Assembly (NCBI RefSeq): GCF_918697865.1
Contig: NZ_CAKKMV010000021.1
Location: 1-64,000 of the forward strand
Direction: 5' to 3'
Source of the DNA: Massilia sp. Bi118
Lineage (GTDB): Bacteria > Pseudomonadota > Gammaproteobacteria > Burkholderiales > Burkholderiaceae_D
DNA: 64,000 nt
Shown: piece by piece, positions 58,008 to 64,000 of the stretch
Layout: each line of letters opens with the position of its first letter
Position numbering within the stretch: position 1 is the first letter of the stretch
Made by a program: the position numbers and the translations under genes
The notes under the pieces: generated by a model
What the model saw: only the letters and a program-made list of their open reading frames with translations
Told to the model about the DNA's origin: nothing
Databases searched by the model: none

Positions 58008-59177
58008 TTACAGCAGGTGATCCAGCAACTCCGGCCCGAACACCTCACGATGCAGGCGCGCCGCCGGCACACCCGCATGCAGCAGCGACAGCCACTGCGC
58101 CTGCATGAACTTGTGCGGACCGCACAGCCACACTTCCGCTTCCTCGCGCTTCCACACCGGCAGCCTGGCCAGGTCCATGCGGCCTTCGACGTCTTCGTAG
58201 AAACTCACCACCGACAGGTTCGGCATGATCGCCTTCAGCGCCTCGACATCCGCACGCAGCGCGTGGTGGGCGGCATTGCGGGCAGCATGGGCGAAGATCA
58301 CGCGGCGCTGCGGGTTCACGGCGGCGATGCGCTTGACTGCGGACACCATCGGCGTGATGCCGACGCCGGCCGACAGCAGCACGATGGCTTGTTCGTCTTC
58401 CGTGTTCGGGGTGAATTCGCCGAAGGGGTGCGACACCTGCAGGACCGAACCCGCCTGCACATTCTGGTGCAGCCAGTTCGACACCATGCCCGCCGGCGTA
58501 TCGGCGCCATCTTCGCGCTTGACCGAGATGCGCCAGGTATCAAGACCCGGGGCGTCCGACAGGCTGTACTGGCGCAGCTGGTGGCGGCCATCCGGCAGAT
58601 CGACGGCGACGCTGACGTACTGGCCCGCCTTGAAGGCCGGCAGCGGCTTCTCGTCCGCAGCGACCAGGCGGAAGGACATCACGTTCTCGCTCTCGCGGGT
58701 CACATCAAGCACGCGCATCGGGCGGGTCTCGCCCGGCTGGATGCCGGCGGTGCTGTACATCTCGGCTTCGGCGGCGATCAGGAGCCTGGCCAGCGAGCCA
58801 TAGGCTTCAGCCCAGGCGTCCAGCAGCGGCTGGGTGGCTGCGTCGCCCAGGGTTTCGGCAATCGCTCCTAACAGGTGCTGGCCGACGATCGGGTAGTGCT
58901 CGGCGCGGATGCCGACCGAGACGTGCTTGTGGACGATACGATTCACCACCGGGCCCAATGCGCCCGGATTGCCGATGTTCGCGGCATAGGCGAACACCGC
59001 CGACGCCAGCGATTGCTGCTGCGCGCCGCTCGCCTGGTTGCCCATGTTGAAGAGGCTGGTCAGCTCAGGATGCGCCTTGAACATGTTCGCGTAAAACAGC
59101 TTCGTGATGGTCAGGCCATGCTGGCGCAGGACCGGTACGCTGGCGTCGATGAAGGGGCGGGAAGCGTCGGAAATCAT
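58008..59177 (-). CDS. hmp: nitric oxide dioxygenase, flavohaemoglobin
   Basis: A 389-residue cytoplasmic flavohaemoprotein that converts NO to nitrate using O2 and NAD(P)H. The globin domain (residues ~1-138) has the B10 Tyr in LFYANMFKAHPEL and the proximal His in RIVHKHVSVG. The FAD domain has RQYSLSDAPG and the NAD domain has LSAGVGITPMVSAV and EVWLCGPHKFM. An NsrR-type operator sits 17 bases before the ATG, overlapping the likely -10 region, and the nsrR gene is just upstream on the same strand. Confidence 0.95.
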   Translation of the reverse strand: MISDASRPFIDASVPVLRQHGLTITKLFYANMFKAHPELTSLFNMGNQASGAQQQSLASAVFAYAANIGNPGALGPVVNRIVHKHVSVGIRAEHYPIVGQHLLGAIAETLGDAATQPLLDAWAEAYGSLARLLIAAEAEMYSTAGIQPGETRPMRVLDVTRESENVMSFRLVAADEKPLPAFKAGQYVSVAVDLPDGRHQLRQYSLSDAPGLDTWRISVKREDGADTPAGMVSNWLHQNVQAGSVLQVSHPFGEFTPNTEDEQAIVLLSAGVGITPMVSAVKRIAAVNPQRRVIFAHAARNAAHHALRADVEALKAIMPNLSVVSFYEDVEGRMDLARLPVWKREEAEVWLCGPHKFMQAQWLSLLHAGVPAARLHREVFGPELLDHLL

Positions 59178-59193
59178 GATTCGTCCTTATTGG

Positions 59194-59208
59194 TGCATCT
59201 AAAATGCA
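59194..59208. promoter_or_regulatory. NsrR operator of hmp
   Basis: TGCATCTAAAATGCA is a perfect TGCAT-N5-ATGCA dyad followed by GATTTAA. This is the core of the known NsrR site. It overlaps the probable hmp promoter, so repression in the absence of NO is expected. The identical layout recurs at 59801-59815. Confidence 0.85.
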
Positions 59209-59274
59209 GATTTAAAGTTCAAAAAAACGCCCATACAAGGGCTCAAGCAAAAACAGTAAAGCCAGTACTTACTT

Positions 59275-59760
59275 CTATTCAATCACAGCAAGCGCGCCGC
59301 TTGCCGCCGGCGTGCCGCTCCAGAACATCTTGTGCATGCGGATCACCTGTTCGCCGGTCGCGCCCGAGGTCGCCTGGGCCAGCGTGTAGCGGTCCATGGC
59401 TTCGTAGAAGGCGCGCATGCCGGCGCGCAGCATGCCGCGCAGCTGGCAGTCGAGCTTGAGGGCGCAGCTCGTGCCCTCGCAATCGACCAGTTCGTCTTCT
59501 TCGCCTTCCAGCTTGCGCAGCACCTGGCCGATCGTCAGCGTGGCCGGGTCAGCCAGCAGGCGCAGGCCGCCGTTGCGTCCGCGCGTCGCCTTGATCCAGC
59601 CCAGCTTGGCCAGCTGGCCGACCACCTTCACCAGGTGGTTCAGCGGGATGTCGAACTGGCTGCTGATCTCCGCCACCGTCACGGGCTGCGAACGTTCGCC
59701 GGCCCGCTCCAGGTAAATGAGCACGCGCAAACCAATATCGGAGAAGCGGGTGAGGCGCAT
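59275..59760 (-). CDS. nsrR: NO-sensing Rrf2 family repressor NsrR
   Basis: A 161-residue Rrf2 regulator with N-terminal winged helix (RLTRFSDIGLRVLIYLERAG, FDIPLNHLVKVVGQLAKLGW, TRGRNGGLRLL). The Fe-S cysteines are in DCEGTSCALKLDC, spaced C-x4-C-x5-C exactly as in E. coli NsrR (Cys91, 96, 102). NO damages the cluster and releases repression. An NsrR operator 41 bases upstream implies autoregulation. hmp lies 97 bases downstream on the same strand. Confidence 0.93.
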   Translation of the reverse strand: MRLTRFSDIGLRVLIYLERAGERSQPVTVAEISSQFDIPLNHLVKVVGQLAKLGWIKATRGRNGGLRLLADPATLTIGQVLRKLEGEEDELVDCEGTSCALKLDCQLRGMLRAGMRAFYEAMDRYTLAQATSGATGEQVIRMHKMFWSGTPAASGALAVIE

Positions 59761-59800
59761 CGTAGGTTCTTCGTGGTGACAGGCGTATTCTACCTAAACC

Positions 59801-59815
59801 TGCATAAGAAATGCA
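59801..59815. promoter_or_regulatory. NsrR operator upstream of nsrR, in the region shared with an amino acid permease
   Basis: TGCATAAGAAATGCA is a perfect TGCAT-N5-ATGCA dyad followed by GATTTAA, as at the hmp site. It lies 41 bases before nsrR and 106 bases before the divergent permease start. The permease has a separate perfect TATAAT at 59881-59886. Confidence 0.82.
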
Positions 59816-59920
59816 GATTTAAGGAAATATTTTTTCCTGGCATTGCAAAATGTTATTTATAAGTGACTGGCATCTAGCCCTATAATCGCAAGCTTTGGAA
59901 GTGCGACCAGAGGACACGCT

Positions 59921-61420
59921 GTGAATCAGACATTGGGCCAGAAGCTGTTTAGAACCAAGACGTCCGAGCGCAAGCTCGACGACGCCTCCGCCCATGGTGG
60001 CGGCCTCGGCCGTACGCTGGGCCTGTTCCCGCTGACCATGATCGGCGTCGGCGCCACCATCGGCACCGGTATCTTCTTCACCATGGTCGAAGCGGTGCCG
60101 AAAGCCGGCCCGGCGGTCGTCCTGTCGTTCCTGCTGGCCGCGATTACCGCCGGCCTGACCGCGCTGTGCTACGCCGAACTGGCGGACCGCGTGCCGGCCT
60201 CCGGCTCGTCCTACTCCTTCGCCTACGCCACCGTGGGCGAGTTCGCCGCCTTCATCGTCGCCGCCTGCCTGCTGCTCGAGTATGGCCTGGCCGCCAGCGC
60301 CACCGCGATCGGCTGGTCCGACTACCTGAACAACTTCCTGCAGAACGCGATCGGCTGGCAGATCCCGGATGCGCTGCGCTCGCCGATGATCGTCTCGGGC
60401 AAGAACGGCGTCGAACTCCACGCCGGCCACATCAACCTGCCGCCCATCCTGCTGGTGATCATGTGCTGCGTCCTGCTGATTCGGGGCACCAAGGAATCGG
60501 CGACCACCAATGCCATCATGGTGGTCATCAAGCTGGCCATCCTGGTGTTCTTTGCGGCCATCGCCTTGACCGGCTTCGACATCAACAACTTCCACCCCTT
60601 CTTCAATGGCGCCGACAGCCACGGCGCGGGCGGCATGGCCGGCGTGACGGCGGCCGCCGGCACCGTGTTCTTCTCCTTCATCGGCATCGACACCATCGCC
60701 ACCGCCGGCGAGGAAACCCGCAACCCGACCCGCGACGTGCCGCTCGGGATCCTGGCGGCCCTGATCATCGTGACCGTGTTCTACATGCTGGTGGCGATCG
60801 CCGCCATGGGCGCCCAGCCGGCCCACATGTTCGAAGGGCAGGAGGCCGGCCTCGCCGTGATCCTGCAGAACGTGACCGGCAAGGCCTGGCCGGCGCTGGT
60901 GCTGTCGGCCGGCGCGGTGATCTCCGTGTTCTCGGTGACCCTGGTGACCATCTACGGCCAGACCCGCATCCTGTACGCGATCTCGCGCGACGGCCTGATC
61001 CCGAAGACCTTCCAGCGCGTGAACCCGCGCACCCAGTCGCCGGTGGCGAACACCCTGATCGTCTCGGTGGTGGTGGGCATCGTGGCCGGCCTGGTCGACT
61101 CCACCTTCCTGTGGGACATGGTGAGCATGGGCACCCTGGTGGCCTTCATCGTGGTGTCGATTGCGGTGCCGGTCATCCGCCGCAAGCAGGGCAAGGACAG
61201 CAGCAGCGGCCGCAAGGGGTTCCGCGTGCCCTTCGGCCCCTACCTGGTGCCGGGCCTGTCGATCCTGGCCTGCCTGTACCTGGTGTTCGGCCTGTCGAAG
61301 GTGACCTATACCGTGTTCGCGGTGTGGATGACGGTGGCGGTGCTGACCTACTTCGGCTACGGCCTGCGCAACAGCCGCCTGAACAAGGCGAATTCGCAGC
61401 AGACCGAGCTGACGCACTGA
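59921..61420 (+). CDS. amino acid permease (APC superfamily, CAT-like)
   Basis: A 499-residue inner-membrane transporter with about twelve to fourteen hydrophobic segments. APC signatures include LTMIGVGATIGTGIFFTM in TM1, CYAELADRVPASGSSYSFAY in TM2-3, FFSFIGIDTIATAGEETRNP in TM6-7 and GQTRILYAISRDGLIP in TM8. The arrangement resembles cationic amino acid transporters (YfnA/CAT), so basic or branched amino acids are plausible. The start is GTG with AGAGGA seven bases upstream. It is divergent from nsrR. The GNAT gene follows immediately. Confidence 0.9.
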   Translation: MNQTLGQKLFRTKTSERKLDDASAHGGGLGRTLGLFPLTMIGVGATIGTGIFFTMVEAVPKAGPAVVLSFLLAAITAGLTALCYAELADRVPASGSSYSFAYATVGEFAAFIVAACLLLEYGLAASATAIGWSDYLNNFLQNAIGWQIPDALRSPMIVSGKNGVELHAGHINLPPILLVIMCCVLLIRGTKESATTNAIMVVIKLAILVFFAAIALTGFDINNFHPFFNGADSHGAGGMAGVTAAAGTVFFSFIGIDTIATAGEETRNPTRDVPLGILAALIIVTVFYMLVAIAAMGAQPAHMFEGQEAGLAVILQNVTGKAWPALVLSAGAVISVFSVTLVTIYGQTRILYAISRDGLIPKTFQRVNPRTQSPVANTLIVSVVVGIVAGLVDSTFLWDMVSMGTLVAFIVVSIAVPVIRRKQGKDSSSGRKGFRVPFGPYLVPGLSILACLYLVFGLSKVTYTVFAVWMTVAVLTYFGYGLRNSRLNKANSQQTELTH

Positions 61421-61421
61421 G

Positions 61422-61868
61422 ATGAGCATGATCCGGCGCGCCACCGCCGCCGACCGCGAGCACCTGCTCGGGGTCTGGCTGCGCTCGGTGCGCGCCACCC
61501 ACGCCTTCCTGGGCGAACAGGACGTGCAGGACCTGCTGCCGGTGGTGCGCGACGTGGTGCTGGCCGGCGAAGCCCTCGAACTGTGGGTGCTCGAATTCGA
61601 AGCCGGCACACCGGCCGCCTTCATGGGCCTGGATGGCGCGGCGCTCGAAGCCCTGTTCGTCGATCCTTCCCACTTCCGCAAGGGCGCCGGCAAGCAGCTG
61701 CTGGCACATGCGCGCGCGCTCAAGGGGCCCTTGACGGTCGACGTCAACGAACAGAACCCGCAGGGCCTGGCCTTCTATCTGCAGTCCGGCTTCGTGCGGG
61801 CGGGGCGCTCCGAGCGCGATTCCGCCGGCCGGCCTTTCCCCATCCTGCACCTGCGCGAAGCCGCCTAG
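61422..61868 (+). CDS. GNAT family N-acetyltransferase (YjaB-like)
   Basis: A 148-residue single-domain acetyltransferase starting MSMIRRATAADREHLLGVW. Acetyl-CoA binding is expected at ALFVDPSHFRKGAGKQLLAH (the R/Q-x-x-G-x-G/A type loop), followed by DVNEQNPQGLAFYLQSGFV. The pattern resembles E. coli YjaB. Its ATG lies one base after the permease stop, so they are cotranscribed. The substrate is unknown. Its end overlaps the opposing DUF1877 gene by four bases. Confidence 0.88.
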   Translation: MSMIRRATAADREHLLGVWLRSVRATHAFLGEQDVQDLLPVVRDVVLAGEALELWVLEFEAGTPAAFMGLDGAALEALFVDPSHFRKGAGKQLLAHARALKGPLTVDVNEQNPQGLAFYLQSGFVRAGRSERDSAGRPFPILHLREAA

Positions 61869-62461
61869 CCGTTGGTGGCCAGCATGCCCAGGCGCCGCTC
61901 CGCCGCCTTGCCGATGAAATCCTTCAGCACACCGAAGTAGTCGATGCAGTAGTCGAGCGCATCCTCGTTGCGCCAGATGCCATCGGGGTAGATCTGCAGC
62001 GCCTGCATCTCGGCCGGGTCGAAGCGCGCCCTCAGCGTGGCTTCGTCGATGCCGTGCAGGGCCTGGGCTATGGCCTGCACCTCGGCCGAACGGAAGGCGC
62101 GCGCCGGGCCGACGCCGACTTCGATGTCGCCGACCGCCGCGCCGCCGTCGACCAGGAAGTTGAGCGGGAAGGCGCCGCCCCAATCCGTTTTCGTGAGCAG
62201 GTAGTGGATGCCGTGCCAGGCCTTGTCGACGTCGGTGTCCGCGGTGTCGCCGTCCGCCGGTTCGAGCTCGGCCGGCGCGGCCGCCGGTTCGCTCCTGCGC
62301 CCCAGCAGGCGGCCCAGCAAACCCGGCTTGGCGGCCTGCCGGTATCTGGCATAGGCTTCGGGATCGTCCGGCGCGACCACTTTCCAGACCAGCGGTGGAT
62401 CCGCGAGGATCTTCTCGATGTTACGGTCGCTGACCATATAAAAGGCGGCAATCATTCCCAT
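61865..62461 (-). CDS. DUF1877 (YfbM-like) family protein
   Basis: A 198-residue protein starting MGMIAAFYMVSDRNIEKIL, with the family blocks DKAWHGIHYLLTKTDWGG, GPARAFRSAEVQAIAQAL and YCIDYFGVLKDFIGKAAE. A low-complexity insert near residues 50-75 is rich in Ala, Glu and Pro. Function unknown. ATG at 62461 has AAGGAGA upstream and is chosen over one nine codons earlier. Confidence 0.83.
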   Translation of the reverse strand: MGMIAAFYMVSDRNIEKILADPPLVWKVVAPDDPEAYARYRQAAKPGLLGRLLGRRSEPAAAPAELEPADGDTADTDVDKAWHGIHYLLTKTDWGGAFPLNFLVDGGAAVGDIEVGVGPARAFRSAEVQAIAQALHGIDEATLRARFDPAEMQALQIYPDGIWRNEDALDYCIDYFGVLKDFIGKAAERRLGMLATNG

Positions 62462-62482
62462 CTGCGTCTCCTTCGAAAAAAA

Positions 62483-62512
62483 AGCCACGCTCCTTGCGGC
62501 AGCGTGGCTTTC
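62483..62512 (-). terminator. Rho-independent terminator after the S46 peptidase gene
   Basis: Read on the minus strand, AGCCACGCT pairs with AGCGTGGCT around nine bases and is followed by eight T. It lies just after the peptidase stop and just before the DUF1877 start region. Confidence 0.85.
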
Positions 62513-62534
62513 GATGATGCATCGATGACGGCGT

Positions 62535-64000
62535 TTACTTCACGCCCATCTCTTTCAGCAGGTTATCCGCGTGGTCGACCTTGTCCATGTTCCACAGGAT
62601 GTAGCGGATGTCGACCTGGATGTCGCGGGTGGCGGCCTTGTTGAAGTCCCAGTCCGAGATGATCGAATCCAGGGTGCCGTCGAAGGCCAGGCCGATCAGC
62701 TCGCCCTTGGCGTTCAGCGCGGCCGAACCCGAGTTGCCGCCGGTGATGTCCAGCGTCGCCAGGTAGTCGACCGGCACGGTGCCCAGCTTCGGATCGGCGT
62801 ACTTGCCGAAGTCCTTGGCGCGGATCGCGGCCAGCTGCTTTTCCGGTGCGTTGAATTCGCCTTCGCCGGTGTGCTTGGCGACCACGCCCTTCACGGTGGT
62901 GAAGGCGGTCCAGGAACCGGTGCCGTCGGCGCCGTAGTTGCGGCCCTTGATGTTGCCGAAGGTCACGCGCAGGGTCGAGTTGGCGTCCGGGTAGACGGCC
63001 TGGCCCTTGCTGTTCATGTAGGCGATCTTGGCCTTCATGTAGCTGGCGTAGGCCTTCTGGATGTTACCGCCCAGTTCCTCTTCCTCGGCTTCTTCCTTGC
63101 GGTCGGCGTCGTACAGGGCGACGGCGGCCTTGATGAAGGCATCGTTGCTCGACTGGAAGTCCGCCGGCGACTTGTTCAGCCACTGGGTGCGGAAGTCCTT
63201 GTTCTGCATCTGCGAACCGGCGTACAGCTTGTCCAGCGCGGCCTTCAGCTCGGCTTCGTTCATGCCCGCCTTGATGCCGAGGGCGTTATCGAATGCCAGG
63301 TTGTGCTCGTTGGCCGGCTGTGCGCTGTACTGCTTCAGGAAGTTCAGCACCAGCGCCTTGTCGACCTTTTCGTCGTAGGTGCGGTCCTGGCCGGTGATGC
63401 TTGCCGTCATGCGCGGCATGTCGCGGTCCTGGTAGCCCGACTTGCGCTCGGCGTTCGGCTTGCTGCGCTCGTTGGACAGGCGGTACAGGGTGCGCGCCGA
63501 ATTCAGGAAGCGCGGGGTCGAGTAGCCCAGGAAGAACTCGCGCTTGATGTTGGCGTCGCGCTCGGCGATCAGCTTCTCGACGGCCTCGATGTCGGCGCCG
63601 AATTCGGCTTTACGCGCGGCGTTGGAATTGATCCAGGCCTTCAGCGCATTGTGCTCGGCGGTCTTGCGCGCCAGGATGTCGCTGCCTTCGTAGCTGGCGA
63701 TCATGCCCTTGCGGTTCTTGTAGTAGTTGTTGACGCCGGCGACCTGGCTGGCGTACTTCAGCTTGGCGGCCGGATCGTTCTTGGTCTCGCGCTCGATGAC
63801 GGCCAGGGTCTCGCCCGACGCCTTCACGAAGGCCGGGTAGTTCCAGTCGAAGGTGAACGCGACTTCCGACGGCAGGCGGTGGCGGTTGGTGCGGCCCGGG
63901 TAGCCCAGCGCCATGATGAAGTCGCCTTCCTTCACGCCTTCCTTGGCGATCTTCAGGACGTGCTTCGGCCTGTAGGGGACGTTGTCCTTCGAGAACTCGG
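62535..64000 (-). CDS. S46 family peptidase (dipeptidyl-peptidase 7/11 type), partial
   Basis: The C-terminal ~488 residues of a periplasmic serine dipeptidyl-peptidase; the N-terminus with signal peptide and catalytic His lies beyond the window end. The frame enters at 64000 with EFSKDNVPYRPKHVLKIAKE and continues through GDFIMALGYPGRTNRHRLP, a characteristic S46 block. Then come a long alpha-helical domain and the catalytic serine motif DITGGNSGSAALNAKGELIG, followed by LAFDGTLDSIISDWDFN. S46 enzymes remove dipeptides from peptide N-termini and serve peptide nutrition. A terminator follows. Confidence 0.92.
   Translation of the reverse strand, partial: EFSKDNVPYRPKHVLKIAKEGVKEGDFIMALGYPGRTNRHRLPSEVAFTFDWNYPAFVKASGETLAVIERETKNDPAAKLKYASQVAGVNNYYKNRKGMIASYEGSDILARKTAEHNALKAWINSNAARKAEFGADIEAVEKLIAERDANIKREFFLGYSTPRFLNSARTLYRLSNERSKPNAERKSGYQDRDMPRMTASITGQDRTYDEKVDKALVLNFLKQYSAQPANEHNLAFDNALGIKAGMNEAELKAALDKLYAGSQMQNKDFRTQWLNKSPADFQSSNDAFIKAAVALYDADRKEEAEEEELGGNIQKAYASYMKAKIAYMNSKGQAVYPDANSTLRVTFGNIKGRNYGADGTGSWTAFTTVKGVVAKHTGEGEFNAPEKQLAAIRAKDFGKYADPKLGTVPVDYLATLDITGGNSGSAALNAKGELIGLAFDGTLDSIISDWDFNKAATRDIQVDIRYILWNMDKVDHADNLLKEMGVK

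Noticed and set aside
1..64000. Prophage, secretion-system, biosynthetic or anti-phage defence island
   Set aside because: No integrase, phage structural gene, toxin-antitoxin pair, restriction system or polyketide/NRPS module was found. Base composition is even and the genes are mostly core.

Overview
The window is about 64 kb of GC-rich chromosome that reads as a betaproteobacterium of the Oxalobacteraceae, most likely Massilia or a close relative. This placement is inferred from gene content and not from a search. The supporting features are the rRNA tail, a Kdo hydroxylase gene, a Pseudomonas/Burkholderiales-type arginine succinyltransferase pathway, the queA-tgt-yajC-secD-secF order, and many dispersed palindromes built on GTCCCCGC/GCGGGGAC. 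Almost all of it is ordinary core or housekeeping DNA. I see no prophage, CRISPR array, intact insertion sequence, defence island or tRNA.

Layout. 1-400: end of a 23S gene, 5S rRNA and terminator. 0.6-9.8 kb: a methyltransferase, a YbhB-like gene broken by one in-frame TGA, an MFS exporter, a PagL-like lipid A deacylase lacking the expected Glu, a 3-hydroxyisobutyrate-dehydrogenase-like enzyme, an M20 amidohydrolase, an orphan molybdopterin oxidoreductase and a lipoprotein aminopeptidase. 9.9-13.4 kb: two tandem fadD paralogues separated by a composite palindromic repeat. 13.5-24.7 kb: a small lipoprotein, PhoD phosphatase, a thioesterase, an Atm1-type ABC exporter with a Kdo hydroxylase, periplasmic asparaginase, a dicarboxylate/amino acid symporter, an orphan amino-acid ABC ATPase, a di-haem peroxidase with a FixH/YtkA-like lipoprotein, and a TauE/SafE permease. 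24.8-31.7 kb: pyrC, a DUF3025 gene, a Gfo/Idh/MocA oxidoreductase, yggL, a Lys/Ala 11-mer repeat protein, a divergent DJ-1/GlxA pair and a CPBP protease. 32-39.8 kb: recG facing queA-tgt-yajC-secDF.

39.8-40.26 kb is the most unusual intergenic stretch. It holds two tandem, near-identical small-RNA-like units, each with a conserved upstream box, a -10-like box and its own terminator. A large palindrome follows, and its relatives sit at two other gene 3' ends in the window.

41.5-55.8 kb is a complete arginine succinyltransferase (AST) catabolic locus: an ArgR-like AraC regulator, then astC, aruF, aruG, astD, astB, a 1570-residue NAD-glutamate dehydrogenase and astE. The pathway makes glutamate, and the embedded dehydrogenase converts it to 2-oxoglutarate. 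55.9-64 kb: an old yellow enzyme homologue, a DUF2807 lipoprotein, hmp and nsrR with two matching TGCAT-N5-ATGCA operators, an APC amino acid permease, a GNAT acetyltransferase, a DUF1877 protein and the C-terminal part of an S46 peptidase that runs off the window.
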